Source: Providencia stuartii (GTDB lineage Bacteria; Pseudomonadota; Gammaproteobacteria; Enterobacterales; Enterobacteriaceae). Taken from it: a stretch of 64,000 bases of DNA. The position numbers and the translations under genes are program-made. Each line of letters opens with the position of its first letter. Position 1 is the first letter of the stretch. Where the stretch lies: NCBI RefSeq assembly GCF_029277985.1, contig NZ_CP119546.1, positions 3,472,001-3,536,000 on the forward strand, read 5' to 3'. Below the pieces are notes generated by a model. That model worked only from the letters and a program-made list of their open reading frames with translations, had not been told where the DNA came from and ran no database searches. Below are positions 52,258-62,250 of the stretch, in pieces.

Positions 52258-52806
52258 ATGGCTGAAAGAGGCGTCAATAAATCCATCCTTCTAGGAAGTT
52301 TAGGCAATGATCCGATCGTGAGGTATTCACCAAACGGAACCGCATTTGCTAACTTTTCGGTTGCTACAAGCGAAACGTGGAAAGATAAAAACACTGGTGA
52401 GAAACGAGAGCGCACTGATTGGCACAACATTGTCATACAAGGAAAGCTGGCAGAGGCGGCAGGCCAATACCTGAAAAAAGGAAGTCAGGTATACATTGAA
52501 GGGAAAATGCGCACCCGTAAGTATCAAGGTAATGACGGGCAAGATAAATACATTACGGAAGTTATCGTTGGCATTGATGGGAAAATGCAAATGTTAGGTG
52601 GTCGTGGTGGCGAATCATCAGGCCAAAGCCAAGGTGGTCAAAGCGGTTGGGGGCAGCCTCAGCAACCAGCGCGACAGCCTCAGCAGCCACAGCAAGCGCA
52701 GCCCGCAGATTGGAGCAAGAAAAATCCAGACGGGGAATGGATTGACGATATCCCCTTTGCCCCTATCGGACTCCCCTACCCACGCCACGCTATTTATATG
52801 ATTTAA
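52258..52806 (+). CDS. ssb: Single-stranded DNA-binding protein
   Basis: 182 residues. OB fold at about 1-110 ([41 protein letters not shown] in part), then a Gln/Pro-rich linker. The usual terminal DDIPF is present but is followed by 15 more residues ([15 protein letters not shown]), so the partner-binding tip is not at the end. ATGG start follows the ATPase stop directly. Confidence 0.93.
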   Translation: MAERGVNKSILLGSLGNDPIVRYSPNGTAFANFSVATSETWKDKNTGEKRERTDWHNIVIQGKLAEAAGQYLKKGSQVYIEGKMRTRKYQGNDGQDKYITEVIVGIDGKMQMLGGRGGESSGQSQGGQSGWGQPQQPARQPQQPQQAQPADWSKKNPDGEWIDDIPFAPIGLPYPRHAIYMI

Positions 52807-52821
52807 CCAAAGGATATAACC

Positions 52822-53160
52822 ATGAAAACTCTACACGGACGCTGCATCCAACAATGGAAGCGGCGATTCAAGCATGTTTGTGATTCGAAGGTTTCACCCT
52901 ATTTCAGAAAGCGCGACTTAAAGGGATTTTGTCGTGAGTCTGGTGTTATTACCGCCGATGGGATGATTGAAGATATGGCTTTTAATAATGCCAAGTTTGA
53001 TTTTGATGGAGAATACCACGGATGGTCACCTGAATTTTCAAAGTTCTTTGACGAGAATCGAGAGAAGTACATTAACGAAGCACGTTTATTTCTGAATGAA
53101 GAAGCCACTAATGAAGAAATAGACGACTTAATCGAAGAAGAAATTTCAAACTGGAATTAA
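52822..53160 (+). CDS. Hypothetical early phage protein
   Basis: 112 residues. Basic start (HGRCIQQWKRRFKHVCDSKV), acidic end (NEEIDDLIEEEISNWN). Unrecognised. Shares the AACCAAAGGATATAACC leader with the methyltransferase gene after it. Confidence 0.6.
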   Translation: MKTLHGRCIQQWKRRFKHVCDSKVSPYFRKRDLKGFCRESGVITADGMIEDMAFNNAKFDFDGEYHGWSPEFSKFFDENREKYINEARLFLNEEATNEEIDDLIEEEISNWN

Positions 53161-53175
53161 CCAAAGGATATAACC

Positions 53176-53919
53176 ATGAAAATAGAAAGCACTATTCTGA
53201 ATGTGCTAAGTAACGCACGCGCAGAAGAAAATAAATTATATTTAACTGGAGAGCTTGATAGAAATATATATTTAAAAACAAACAAAGTATTAGAGGCCGC
53301 AGGAGCTAAATGGAACAAAAAAATAAAGGCTCATTTGTTTGAAAGTGACGCACAAGAAAGAATAGACCAGATTATATTAACAGGAGAAATAACAATACCT
53401 AAAGATGATTTTGAGTTCTTCCCTACACCGCCTGAGTTAGCAAAAAAAGTAATTGACCTAGCAGAAATAAAGTCCGGAATGTCAGTATTAGAGCCTAGTG
53501 CAGGAATTGGAGCATTAGCGAAAGAAGCCACTGCTGTAGATGGGGTTAGTCTGAGTATGTATGAATTAAATCCTGAACATAACAGGCACTTAAAATCACT
53601 AAATATAGGCTTTGTTCATGAAGCATGTGACTTCTTAAAATCAGTTCCCGTTGAAAGTTTCGATAGAGTTATTATGAACCCACCGTTTGGAAAGCAAGCT
53701 GATATAAAGCATGTAACGCACGCGCTCAAATTTCTAAAGCCTAACGGAATTCTTATAGCAATAATGTCTTCATCAATAACATTTAGAACAAATAAATTAA
53801 CTCTTGAGTTTTTGGAATTACTTAAATCTAGAAATCACGAAATTATTTCTCTTCCTGAAAAGAGTTTTTCCAGCTCAGGAACAAACGTAAATACAGTAAT
53901 ATTAAAAGTAATTAACTAA
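53176..53919 (+). CDS. Orphan DNA adenine methyltransferase
   Basis: 247 residues. FFPTPPELAKKVIDLAEI, SAM site VLEPSAGIGALAKEA and catalytic RVIMNPPFGKQ (NPPF) mark an N6-adenine methyltransferase. An N-terminal 75-residue domain (NRNIYLKTNKVLEAAGAKWN-type) precedes it. No restriction gene is near, so it likely modifies phage DNA or blocks host restriction. Confidence 0.85.
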   Translation: MKIESTILNVLSNARAEENKLYLTGELDRNIYLKTNKVLEAAGAKWNKKIKAHLFESDAQERIDQIILTGEITIPKDDFEFFPTPPELAKKVIDLAEIKSGMSVLEPSAGIGALAKEATAVDGVSLSMYELNPEHNRHLKSLNIGFVHEACDFLKSVPVESFDRVIMNPPFGKQADIKHVTHALKFLKPNGILIAIMSSSITFRTNKLTLEFLELLKSRNHEIISLPEKSFSSSGTNVNTVILKVIN

Positions 53920-53961
53920 ATAAATACGGACTCAGTGCAAGGATGCAAACAGGAGATAGAT

Positions 53962-54123
53962 ATGACTATTGAACAGTTACAAGAAGAAAACACAAAGTTA
54001 AAACAAGCCATCACTGATATATACCGCAACTGTGAAGAATGTGAATTTGATGGAAGCGGTACTTATTATGCAATAGAGCAAGACCACGTTAATGATGCGT
54101 ATGAGCTAGTAAACCCAACGTAA
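53962..54123 (+). CDS. Small phage protein with coiled-coil start
   Basis: 53 residues from ATG 53962 with AGGAGATAGAT upstream. TIEQLQEENTKLKQAITDIY, then NCEECEFDGSG with a CxxC. Unrecognised. Confidence 0.58.
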   Translation: MTIEQLQEENTKLKQAITDIYRNCEECEFDGSGTYYAIEQDHVNDAYELVNPT

Positions 54124-54150
54124 TAATTTAACTCGCAGGGATGCAATGAA

Positions 54151-54179
54151 TAAAAAAATGCCGACACAGGGAGGTCGGC
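54151..54179 (-). terminator. Minus-strand terminator inside the plus-strand operon
   Basis: Minus strand GCCGAC-CTCCCTGT-GTCGGC followed by ATTTTTTT. There is no minus-strand gene here; it may end an antisense transcript. A 17-codon plus frame (54146-54199) covers it. Confidence 0.55.
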
Positions 54180-54287
54180 GAAAGTTGCACAGCTTGTAAC
54201 TACTCTTTCGGATTAAGTGTAGAAGGTAAATAGGTATTTGCCATGAAACGTTTTAATCCTAGCGATTAAATAGATGCAATAAGAGGG

Positions 54288-54491
54288 ATGAATATGATTG
54301 AGAAGCCGATTTATTATATGTCAGCAGAAAGACCAACTATTAAAGAAAGTCACTTCTCACTTTGCATCGTTAAAGTTTCTTCTGATGGTTGTGAGCTTTT
54401 ATCTGAAAAGAAGTTTGCAGTAAAGCCCACAAAGCGACAAATACGAAAAGTAACTAAATTTGTAATGAATCACACTAGAAAGGTGGAGTGA
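54288..54491 (+). CDS. Small phage protein
   Basis: 67 residues, NMIEKPIYYMSAERPTIKES, basic C-terminus (PTKRQIRKVTKFVMNH). AGAGGGATGAAT upstream. Unrecognised; TGATGG overlap with the next gene. Confidence 0.55.
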   Translation: MNMIEKPIYYMSAERPTIKESHFSLCIVKVSSDGCELLSEKKFAVKPTKRQIRKVTKFVMNHTRKVE

Positions 54492-54757
54492 TGGATAAAT
54501 CAAGGCAGCAATTTGAAGAGTGGTTTGCACCGCAGAAAGAAGAAATGAAGCGGAATGGGTTAGGTATGATTTCGATAACGAGAATGCACCAGCGCCAATG
54601 GATGGCATGGCAAGCATCACGCGAGAGTTTAATTAATAACTTAGAGCCTGTTGGTTATATAACTCCTGTTTCTGGACTTCTTCTTCGTAGAAAACAAAAA
54701 TCATTTATTTACCCAGAAAAAACAGAAACTAATATCCCACTATATCGATTGGATTAA
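54491..54757 (+). CDS. Small phage protein
   Basis: 88 residues from ATG 54491, AGGTGGAG upstream. SRQQFEEWFAPQKEEMKRNG and RQWMAWQASRESL recall a common phage family with a W-x-A-W-Q-A-S motif. Function unknown. Confidence 0.65.
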   Translation: MDKSRQQFEEWFAPQKEEMKRNGLGMISITRMHQRQWMAWQASRESLINNLEPVGYITPVSGLLLRRKQKSFIYPEKTETNIPLYRLD

Positions 54758-54763
54758 ATAATA

Positions 54764-54919
54764 ATGAAGCTATTTGTACTGTTATTAATTTGGCAGGGAT
54801 ATGTTACGCCTGTAACCGATACATTGTACACACAGCAAGAATGCGAGAGCCGTGCTATGCAAATAATGCAGGTGCGGGATGTTGAGATAGTTTGTGGTGA
54901 TGTATGGAATGAAAGATAA
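54764..54919 (+). CDS. Small possibly exported protein
   Basis: 51 residues, MKLFVLLLIWQGYVTPVTDT, a hydrophobic start resembling a signal peptide, then two cysteines (QQECESRAM, EIVCGDVW). Unrecognised. Confidence 0.55.
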   Translation: MKLFVLLLIWQGYVTPVTDTLYTQQECESRAMQIMQVRDVEIVCGDVWNER

Positions 54920-55085
54920 ATATTATGCTGGGATAGAAAACTATAGAGATTCGATTGAAATAGAGCCGACAATAAAAGATTGTTTTGTTTTAAATGTTCC
55001 ATCTTGGAATATGGACGTTACAAAACAAGACTTAATTGATATTAGAGATACAATTAATGAAATCTTAGAGGCTGACAATGAATAA
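54909..55085 (+). CDS. Small acidic phage protein
   Basis: 58 residues from ATG 54909; an upstream ATG at 54897 is also possible. KDKYYAGIENYRDSIEIEPT, acidic. Overlaps both neighbours. Unrecognised. Confidence 0.52.
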   Translation: MKDKYYAGIENYRDSIEIEPTIKDCFVLNVPSWNMDVTKQDLIDIRDTINEILEADNE

Positions 55086-55416
55086 ATATACCGAACTGTC
55101 TGACTTGGAAATTAATAAGCGCGTATTTGTTGCTGCAAAAATAGAACATGAAGACACGGACTTGCATAGCAATAAAGTTTTCTATGGCGATGGTGCTAAT
55201 TGGATTGAATTTAATCCATGCAACAATCCAGCCGATGCAATGCCGATTATTATTGAAAATAAAATAGGGTTATCACCAATGTACCATTCTAATAAATGGA
55301 CGGCTGACTGTCTTGATTATGATTTTATCTCAGTAAATAAAAACCCACTACGCGCAGCAATGGAATTATTTCTACTAATGAAGGATGCGGAGAATGAGAA
55401 TAACAACAACGTTTAA
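55078..55416 (+). CDS. ninX: NinX family protein (DUF2591)
   Basis: 112 residues. YTELSDLEINKRVFVAA, then NNPADAMPIIIENKIGLSP and NPLRAAMELFLLMKD are the DUF2591/NinX signature. Function unknown. Confidence 0.85.
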   Translation: MNKYTELSDLEINKRVFVAAKIEHEDTDLHSNKVFYGDGANWIEFNPCNNPADAMPIIIENKIGLSPMYHSNKWTADCLDYDFISVNKNPLRAAMELFLLMKDAENENNNNV

Positions 55417-55576
55417 AAATAAAGATGATAGTGAATTGATTGATTTCTGCAACACATGCTTAATTAGCTTTATTTCATCGCAAAATATAGATTTTGGGTA
55501 TACATATAAAGACATGCAGGCTTGGATAGTTAGAAAGAAAAACGGGAATATCTCAGTCAAAGGTTATCGAAAATAA
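55394..55576 (+). CDS. Small phage protein
   Basis: 60 residues from ATG 55394, behind GGAGA within the end of ninX. RITTTFKNKDDSELIDFCNT; unrecognised. Confidence 0.52.
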   Translation: MRITTTFKNKDDSELIDFCNTCLISFISSQNIDFGYTYKDMQAWIVRKKNGNISVKGYRK

Positions 55577-55596
55577 TTAAATAGCATAGGTGAATT

Positions 55597-55797
55597 ATGG
55601 ATATTATCGACTCAGCAAACGAACTAGAACAATTACACATTCAAGCAGCATTATCAAATCGCCAGCCAGTAATTAAGTCAATAAACGGAATGTGCATCTG
55701 GTGTGAAGAAATGCCAGCAAAACCAAATAGCGCATATTGCAGTAAAGATTGCGGGGATGATTATGAGAAATATAAAAGGAAGAACGGAGGCGCATAA
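55597..55797 (+). CDS. TraR/DksA-type zinc finger protein
   Basis: 66 residues. DIIDSANELEQLHIQAAL and a four-Cys finger CIWCEEMPAKPNSAYCSKDC. Short TraR-like proteins bind RNA polymerase through the secondary channel and mimic DksA/ppGpp. Here it could tune host or phage promoters. Last of the small early genes before xis. Confidence 0.85.
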   Translation: MDIIDSANELEQLHIQAALSNRQPVIKSINGMCIWCEEMPAKPNSAYCSKDCGDDYEKYKRKNGGA

Positions 55798-56055
55798 ATG
55801 CAAACAGTCAGAGAATTCGCAAAAAAGCACAGAAGAAGTGATGAAACGATAAGGCGGTGGATAAGCGCTGGGAAAATATACCCAGCCCCAACATTTGACG
55901 GATATCAATATTTAATACACCCATCCGCACAAAAAATAACAAACTACGAAAATCTTAACCCAAGCATTCTCTTAAATAAAAACTGCAAACTGTTAAAAAG
56001 GATTGAGACAGATGGCAAGAAACAGAAGTCCCAAAAACGCTCACCTACCACCTAA
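55798..56055 (+). CDS. xis: Excisionase
   Basis: 85 residues. TVREFAKKHRRSDETIRRWI then SAGKIYPAP is a winged helix-turn-helix of excisionase type. Overlaps int by 44 bp, as expected for a xis-int pair. Confidence 0.78.
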   Translation: MQTVREFAKKHRRSDETIRRWISAGKIYPAPTFDGYQYLIHPSAQKITNYENLNPSILLNKNCKLLKRIETDGKKQKSQKRSPTT

Positions 56056-57076
56056 CCTATATTGTAGAAAAGGATATTACAGCTACCGAAACCCCGAAAC
56101 CGGCATTGAATACGGTATAGGAAGAAATAAAGCCGAGGCGGTAAATGAAGCCATCTCGGCTAACTTGTTTATTTATGGAAAAAAAGAATCATTAATAAAC
56201 AGAATGGCAAGTAACGATGCAATAAAATTTCATGATTGGATAGACAGATTTGGTGAGATTATACTCCTCCGTGATTTAAAGAAAAAGACCCTAGATGACT
56301 ACCAAGGACGGTTAAAAAGGATAAAAAATAGCTTCAATAATGTTCCTTTAAATGAAATAAAAACTAAAGATATTGCTGATTACATAAATAGCATTGTTTC
56401 TGATGGGAATATAACTACAGCTAGATTGATGCGGAGTATTCTAAAAGATATGTTTAACGAAGCGATGTCGGATGGGGTGATTGATTTCAACCCCGTGGTC
56501 GCAACTAGAGTGCCTAGAAATAAAATAGCCAGAACTAGGATGTCAGAAAGTGATTACATTCAAATATACAACACAGCAGTAGAGCACTGTCAGCCTTGGG
56601 TTAGTATGAGCATGGATTTGGCTATATTAACAGGACAGCGTTCTGGTGATATTAGAAAATTAAAATGGAATGACATTTATGATGGTTACTTATGGATAGA
56701 GCAAGAGAAAACAGGAACTAAAATAGCAATACCCCTTACCATTTCAAATAATATAGCTAATAAAACTTTGCAATCAGTGCTAGATAGATGCAAGCATGAA
56801 TTGAACGGAAAGGAATTCGTGCTGGTTTCACAGAAGGGTGATATGCTAGCAGATAAAACCATTGGTAAGGCTTTTTCACTAGCCAGAAGCAAAAGTGGTT
56901 TGTCATGGGAGGGTTCTCCGCCGACATTCCACGAAATCCGAAGCCTAGCATCCAGAGTGTATGGGAATGAAAAATCAAATGAGTTCGCTAACCAGCTTTT
57001 AGGACACAAATCAATGGATATGACCAGAATGTATCAGGATGATAGAGGTCTTAGTTGGAAAAAAATCGAAATTTGA
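56012..57076 (+). CDS. int: Tyrosine integrase
   Basis: About 354 residues from ATG 56012. N-terminal arm-binding domain (NLYCRKGYYSYRNPETGIEY), SAM-like core-binding domain (about 60-150), catalytic domain with LTGQRSGDIRKLKW (Arg), FHEIRSLASRVYG (His, Arg), LLGHKSMDMTRMYQ (His, Tyr). 66 bp from attR. Inserts into the start of ppnN. Confidence 0.95.
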   Translation: MARNRSPKNAHLPPNLYCRKGYYSYRNPETGIEYGIGRNKAEAVNEAISANLFIYGKKESLINRMASNDAIKFHDWIDRFGEIILLRDLKKKTLDDYQGRLKRIKNSFNNVPLNEIKTKDIADYINSIVSDGNITTARLMRSILKDMFNEAMSDGVIDFNPVVATRVPRNKIARTRMSESDYIQIYNTAVEHCQPWVSMSMDLAILTGQRSGDIRKLKWNDIYDGYLWIEQEKTGTKIAIPLTISNNIANKTLQSVLDRCKHELNGKEFVLVSQKGDMLADKTIGKAFSLARSKSGLSWEGSPPTFHEIRSLASRVYGNEKSNEFANQLLGHKSMDMTRMYQDDRGLSWKKIEI

Positions 57077-57141
57077 TATTGGATTTATTTCGAATTATTT
57101 CGGAGAGCAATCCGTAATAAAATGATTTAAAAGGGAAAAAA

Positions 57142-58509
57142 ATGATTACTCATATCAGTCCATTAGGATCCATGGATCTACTATCTCAACTTGAAGTTGA
57201 TATGTTAAAGCGCACTGCTAGCAGCCATCTTTATCGGCTATTTCGAAACTGCTCATTAGCGGTTTTGAATTCAGGAAGCTTAACAGATAACAGTAAAGAT
57301 TTATTGGATAAGCATACTGACTTTGATATCAACGTATTACGCCGTGAACGTGGCGTAAAACTAGAGCTCATCAATCCACCTCAAGATGCTTTTGTCGATG
57401 GTAAAATCATCCGCTCTATACAAGCAAACCTGTTTGCTGTCCTACGTGATATCCTCTTCGTTCATGCGCAAATTATCTACGCAGAACAAAAACTGCAATT
57501 AGATTTGGAAAATGGCGCGCACCTGACTAACATCATTTTCTCTATACTACGTAACGCTCGCACACTTCATCTTGATGAAGATCCCAGCATGATCGTTTGC
57601 TGGGGCGGCCACTCAATCAATGAAACTGAGTACCTTTATGGCCGAAAAGTCGGTAATGAACTTGGTTTAAGAGAGCTGAATATCTGTACGGGGTGTGGGC
57701 CAGGCGCTATGGAAGCACCAATGAAAGGTGCGGCGGTTGGTCATGCTCAACAACGTTATAAAAATAGCCGTTTTATTGGCTTAACAGAGCCGTCTATCAT
57801 TGCCGCTGAGCCACCGAATCCATTGGTGAATGAGTTGGTTATTATGCCTGATATCGAAAAACGTCTTGAAGCGTTTGTACGGCTAGCGCATGGCATTATT
57901 ATTTTCCCTGGTGGTGTGGGTACCGCAGAAGAACTACTCTATTTATTAGGTATCTTGATGGATCCTGAAAATAGTGCACAGGTTCTCCCTTTGGTGTTAA
58001 CGGGGCCAAAAGAAAGTGCAGAATACTTCGCTGTACTTGATGACTTTATTCGTCATACCCTTGGTGATGAGGCAAGTAAACACTACCAAATTATCATTGA
58101 TGATCCCCAAGAGGTGGCTCGTGTTATGAAAAAACACATGCCTCTAGTAAAAGATAATCGCCGTAGTACAGGTGATGCGTATAGCTTTAACTGGTCAATC
58201 AAAATCAGCCCAGAGCTACAGCATCCTTTCGAGCCAACCCATGAAAACATGGCATCTTTGAACTTACACCCAGGTCAATCACCAGAGAAACTGGCATCCG
58301 ACCTGCGTAGAGCGTTCTCTGGTATCGTGGCAGGTAACGTGAAAGAAGTTGGAATGAAAGCTATCGAACAGCATGGACCATTTAAAATTCATGGAGATAA
58401 AGAGATCATGCAACGCATGGATACTCTGCTAAGAGGCTTTGTAAGTCAACATCGTATGAAGCTCCCAGGCGGGACTGCCTATGAGCCTTGCTATGAAATT
58501 GTGAAATAA
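57142..58509 (+). CDS. ppnN: Pyrimidine/purine nucleotide 5'-monophosphate nucleosidase PpnN
   Basis: 455 residues, the E. coli length. Cleaves nucleotide monophosphates to base and ribose 5-phosphate and is activated by (p)ppGpp. The LOG core has [17 protein letters not shown] and [16 protein letters not shown] (the PGGxGTxxE motif). Start ATG and AAGGG ribosome binding site are phage-derived; the first codons come from the att core. Coding is intact. Confidence 0.96.
   Translation: MITHISPLGSMDLLSQLEVDMLKRTASSHLYRLFRNCSLAVLNSGSLTDNSKDLLDKHTDFDINVLRRERGVKLELINPPQDAFVDGKIIRSIQANLFAVLRDILFVHAQIIYAEQKLQLDLENGAHLTNIIFSILRNARTLHLDEDPSMIVCWGGHSINETEYLYGRKVGNELGLRELNICTGCGPGAMEAPMKGAAVGHAQQRYKNSRFIGLTEPSIIAAEPPNPLVNELVIMPDIEKRLEAFVRLAHGIIIFPGGVGTAEELLYLLGILMDPENSAQVLPLVLTGPKESAEYFAVLDDFIRHTLGDEASKHYQIIIDDPQEVARVMKKHMPLVKDNRRSTGDAYSFNWSIKISPELQHPFEPTHENMASLNLHPGQSPEKLASDLRRAFSGIVAGNVKEVGMKAIEQHGPFKIHGDKEIMQRMDTLLRGFVSQHRMKLPGGTAYEPCYEIVK
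57143..57167 (+). repeat. attR core (25-bp direct repeat)
   Basis: Matches 3551-3575 perfectly; lies in the first nine codons of ppnN. The flanking A before the core creates an ATG where attL has TTG. Confidence 0.93.
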
Positions 58510-58537
58510 ATGGATAAAAGCCAAGGATGGCAAAAAC

Positions 58538-59305
58538 ATGATGATCCACTTACTTATTATTGATGCACTTAATTTAATTCGTCGCATACATGCAGTACAA
58601 GGTAGCCCTTGTGGTGACAGCTGTATATCCGCTGTATTGCAGCTGATTTCGCATACCTCTCCCACCCATATCGTTGCGGTATTTGATGAAGAAGGTAGGC
58701 ATAATAGCTGGCGGCATGAAAAGTTACCTGACTATAAAGCGGGCCGACAACCCATGCCTGATAATTTACAGGCTGAGCTCCCGACATTAATCAACCAGTT
58801 TGAATCCAAAGGTATTCATTGTTGGCAATCACATGGGGATGAGGCCGATGATCTTGCGGCCACCTTAGCAAAAAAAATCGCCGATGCCGGACAAACCGTC
58901 ACCATAGTGTCGACCGATAAAGGCTATTGCCAATTACTCTCCCCCGCCATTCGCATCCGTGATTATTTTCAAAAACGTTGGCTAGATGTCCCATTTATTG
59001 AGAAAGAATTTGGCGTACAGCCACACCAACTACCTGATTACTGGGGATTAGCGGGCATTAGTAGCAGTAAAGTCCCCGGCGTTACAGGGATTGGAGCGAA
59101 AAGCGCCACATTACTTTTACAGCAGTATCACTCAATTGAAAATTTATTTGCTAACTTAGAGAATGTTGACGAGAAATGGCGAAAAAAACTCATTGGCCAA
59201 CTCGATATTGCCACAACTTGCCGTGATATTGCGACATTAAGAACGGATATCGCATTACAAGGCAACCTAAACCAACTACGTTATCAGATTAAATCATCTT
59301 CATAA
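58538..59305 (+). CDS. xni: Flap endonuclease Xni
   Basis: 255 residues, ExoIX/Xni family. [35 protein letters not shown] and [14 protein letters not shown] (helix-hairpin-helix) are seen. Lacks the polymerase part. Two adjacent ATGs at the start (58538, 58541). Confidence 0.94.
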   Translation: MMIHLLIIDALNLIRRIHAVQGSPCGDSCISAVLQLISHTSPTHIVAVFDEEGRHNSWRHEKLPDYKAGRQPMPDNLQAELPTLINQFESKGIHCWQSHGDEADDLAATLAKKIADAGQTVTIVSTDKGYCQLLSPAIRIRDYFQKRWLDVPFIEKEFGVQPHQLPDYWGLAGISSSKVPGVTGIGAKSATLLLQQYHSIENLFANLENVDEKWRKKLIGQLDIATTCRDIATLRTDIALQGNLNQLRYQIKSSS

Positions 59306-59350
59306 AAAAACTGCACCTTACTTCGCCATTTATCAGCGTTTGGGGTGCAG
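59304..59350 (-). terminator. Terminator between xni and rlmM
   Basis: CTGCACC and GGTGCAG arms with a 26-nt loop, followed on the minus strand by seven U. Ends rlmM transcription and may act for xni too. Confidence 0.65.
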
Positions 59351-59377
59351 TGATAAGTGATGGGACCCGTCTAATGT

Positions 59378-60475
59378 TTAATCACGTATTGGCGCATAAG
59401 CCGACCAAATTCGCTGAACATGTACGGTGATCTCCTCACGGTCATGGTAAAGCTGTTTTGCTTGAATACGGACATTAATGCCTTGCTCTTTTAACTGAGT
59501 AAACATTTTATCCAGAATATGAGAAACTTCCTCATAACGTTTCTTCATTGGCAATTTTAAATTGAAAATGGTTTCTCGGCACCAACCTTCTAATAACCAA
59601 TGCGTCATTAACGCAGCAACTTTTGCAGGTTTTTCAACCATATCACAGACTAACCAAGTGATATTTTTGGTATTTGGCTCGAATTTAAACCCATCAACCT
59701 GATGATGCCTAACCTGCCCTGTATCCATCAAACTTTGTGCCATCGGGCCGTTATCCACGGCATGTACCATCATACTTCGCTTAACTAATTGATACGTCCA
59801 ACCACCGGGGCATGCACCAAGGTCAACCGCATTCATACCACTCGCTAAACGCTCTTCCCACTCATCATAGGGAATAAAAACATGGAACGCTTCTTCTAGC
59901 TTCAACGTTGAACGGCTAGGCGCATCCGATGGGAATTTAAGACGCGGAATCCCCATATAAAATGGAGAAGTATTCGAACTATATGAATAGCCTGTATAGC
60001 AGCAACCAGGCGCAATAAAGAAAACATGAATAATAGGACGTTTAAAGTTTTCTTTAGCCAGCAAAATTTTTTCTTTGCGCAGTGCATTACGCAAAGGCAC
60101 TGTAAACTTACGGCAAAACTTCAGTAGCTCTTTGCTTTCGTTAGTATCAGCAACTTCAACACGAAGATCACCAGCCCGCTCCACCTGCTGGCTGAGTACA
60201 CTTACAATCGGTGAAATGCGATCTTCAGGAGGCAAATCTTTCAGCAATTCGCCAACCACAAACATTTGACGTGCAAAAATCAATTCACGAAAAGGCAGCT
60301 CACGGGCAAGTTTATCGGCATCTTCAGCCTGATAACACTCAAAAATAACATAGCCGCTATTTTCTTTGACTCGAGCAAAACCAAAAACGTCTTTTTGCCC
60401 TGCTTTATCTGTAATTTCTGCCGCACACTCTTTTTCAAATCCAGGACGACAATATAATGCAATTTTATTACTCAT
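59378..60475 (-). CDS. rlmM: 23S rRNA 2'-O-ribose C2498 methyltransferase RlmM
   Basis: 365 residues. N-terminal THUMP-like part, then Rossmann methyltransferase with [19 protein letters not shown] (SAM motif), VDGFKFEP and [10 protein letters not shown]. Catalytic KDKE-type residues appear to be present. Overlaps ygdD by 8 bp. Confidence 0.96.
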   Translation of the reverse strand: MSNKIALYCRPGFEKECAAEITDKAGQKDVFGFARVKENSGYVIFECYQAEDADKLARELPFRELIFARQMFVVGELLKDLPPEDRISPIVSVLSQQVERAGDLRVEVADTNESKELLKFCRKFTVPLRNALRKEKILLAKENFKRPIIHVFFIAPGCCYTGYSYSSNTSPFYMGIPRLKFPSDAPSRSTLKLEEAFHVFIPYDEWEERLASGMNAVDLGACPGGWTYQLVKRSMMVHAVDNGPMAQSLMDTGQVRHHQVDGFKFEPNTKNITWLVCDMVEKPAKVAALMTHWLLEGWCRETIFNLKLPMKKRYEEVSHILDKMFTQLKEQGINVRIQAKQLYHDREEITVHVQRIWSAYAPIRD

Positions 60476-60863
60476 GGCGTAACGCCGGTTTCCTTAGACG
60501 CATAGCGCCGATAACGACCAACAGCCAGCCAATAAGAAAACAAACTCCCCCTACTGGCGTAAAATAGGAAAAGTATTTTACCTGTAACAAGGCCATACAA
60601 TAAAGGCTACCACTAAAAAGAAGTATACCTACAGCAAAAAAAACACCACACCAGTAAAACCAAAGGATCACTTTGCGTAATAAAATAGCCCCCAGTACCA
60701 TTAAGGCGACTGTGTGTAGCATTTGATAACGCAAACCAATTTCAATCCATTCCATCTGATGGGCACTCATAATCGATGACAGTGCGTGAGTACCAATAGC
60801 ACCAAAGGCCACCGTAAAAAACCCACTAATCCCAGCAAAAATTAACATCAAACGACTATTCAC
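60468..60863 (-). CDS. ygdD: YgdD, DUF423 family inner membrane protein
   Basis: 131 residues with four hydrophobic spans. [17 protein letters not shown] and [13 protein letters not shown] match DUF423. Coupled to rlmM as in E. coli. Function unknown. Confidence 0.93.
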   Translation of the reverse strand: MNSRLMLIFAGISGFFTVAFGAIGTHALSSIMSAHQMEWIEIGLRYQMLHTVALMVLGAILLRKVILWFYWCGVFFAVGILLFSGSLYCMALLQVKYFSYFTPVGGVCFLIGWLLVVIGAMRLRKPALRHE

Positions 60864-61007
60864 AGTAACACCTTTTATTTACTATAACCGAAATAACCCC
60901 AGTCGCCTTAAGATGACCTAATAACATTCCTATACATTCAATCAACTGAGTGCCGTTTTCACTATGCAACTAACTACAATTTGAAGAATAATGGGCATGT
61001 ATAATTA

Positions 61008-61946
61008 CTAAATAAGTGCAATATCTTGATCACCTGTAATAAAACCCAATTTTTCTTGTTCGCTTGCCGCTTGAGCCAAAATCCATTGACGAAATGCGGC
61101 TATTTTACCTAAATCAGCTTGGTTTTCCTGACACACAAGGTAAAACGCATTTTTGCTCACCAAAACTTCGCTAAATGGGCAAACTAAACGACCTGCGTCT
61201 ATTTCATTTTTAGCCATAACATTATTCGTTAATGCCACACCCTGCCCGTGCACGGCAGCCTGAATGACCATCGCACTGTGACTAAAAATAGGCCCTTGTT
61301 GGACATTAATAACATTATGCAATTCTAATTGGCGAACATAAGCTTGCCAATCCCGACGAGAAGAATCATGCAATAAAGTATGATTCACCAAATCTTCGGG
61401 TTGCTTTAATGGATATTGTCCGGTCAATAATACCGGAGAACAAACCGGCATTAAATATTCAGCATATAATCTGTCTGTTCTAAGCCCAGACCAATTCCCT
61501 CGTCCATAGAAAATAGCGACATCAACATCATCGGCTAATTTATCTTCTTCTCGATCAACTGCTTGAATCCGCACATCGATCCCTGGATATGCTTGGTTAA
61601 AACTAGAAAGACGAGGCACAAGCCATTGTATCGCAAAGCTAGGAGATAAACTGACTGTTAGTGCCCCTTTGGCGCTACGTGCCTGTAATTTCCTTGTAGC
61701 CTCATTGATAGAGGAGAATATTTCTTTAATATCAAGGTAGTAGCTTTGCCCCTCTTCCGTTAATAGCAAAGAGCGATTACGGCGGCGAAATAATTTCAAC
61801 CCAAGGAAATCTTCCAAGCTTTTCATTTGGTGGCTAACAGCAGCTTGGGTTACAAACAACTCTTCTGCCGCTTTAGTAAAACTTAAATGACGAGCGGCTG
61901 CATCAAATACTCTTAACGCATTAAGTGGCGGTAATCTTTTAGACAT
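61008..61946 (-). CDS. gcvA: Glycine cleavage system regulator GcvA
   Basis: 312 residues from ATG 61946. LysR type: SKRLPPLNALRVFDAAARHL, SFTKAAEELFVTQAAVSHQMK helix-turn-helix (abbreviated), then the sensor domain. Controls gcvTHP and the divergent gcvB RNA. Confidence 0.96.
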   Translation of the reverse strand: MSKRLPPLNALRVFDAAARHLSFTKAAEELFVTQAAVSHQMKSLEDFLGLKLFRRRNRSLLLTEEGQSYYLDIKEIFSSINEATRKLQARSAKGALTVSLSPSFAIQWLVPRLSSFNQAYPGIDVRIQAVDREEDKLADDVDVAIFYGRGNWSGLRTDRLYAEYLMPVCSPVLLTGQYPLKQPEDLVNHTLLHDSSRRDWQAYVRQLELHNVINVQQGPIFSHSAMVIQAAVHGQGVALTNNVMAKNEIDAGRLVCPFSEVLVSKNAFYLVCQENQADLGKIAAFRQWILAQAASEQEKLGFITGDQDIALI

Positions 61947-62035
61947 AATCACTTCTACTCGACAGGGTTATATGCATTAGTTTTTTTCATCCGAAGCATT
62001 ATAAATTGTCCATTGAGGATACGCCAGTAAATACC

Positions 62036-62041
62036 TATAGT
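62036..62041 (+). promoter_or_regulatory. gcvB promoter -10
   Basis: TATAGT placed 7 nt before the inferred GcvB 5' end at 62048. A CTAAT-type GcvA half site (ATTAG, 61976-61980) lies upstream. Confidence 0.6.
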
Positions 62042-62047
62042 ATGCGC

Positions 62048-62250
62048 ACTTCCTAAGCCGGAACGAAAAGTTACAGAGTTTGGTTACTTTGAAACTTTTG
62101 GCTTTGTGGTTGTGATGTTGTGTTTGCAAGTTGTCTGGGAATGCCAGACTTTGTAGCTTTAGCTACTGTTTTTTTCACTTCCTGTACATTTACCCTGTCT
62201 GTCCATAGTGATTTTTGTGATGCACCGCCTAAGTTGCGGTGCTTTTTTTT
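62048..62250 (+). ncRNA. gcvB: GcvB small RNA
   Basis: About 203 nt. Starts ACTTCCTAAGCCGGAACG as in E. coli, has the GU-rich R1 seed (TTGTGATGTTGTGTTTGC), the conserved TCACTTCCTGTACATTTACC region and a GCACCGC/GCGGTGC terminator with eight T. Hfq-dependent repressor of amino acid and peptide transport mRNAs. Divergent from gcvA. Confidence 0.96.

Noticed and set aside
56686..57009. 107-codon minus-strand frame within int
   Set aside because: Antisense to the catalytic domain of a clear integrase.
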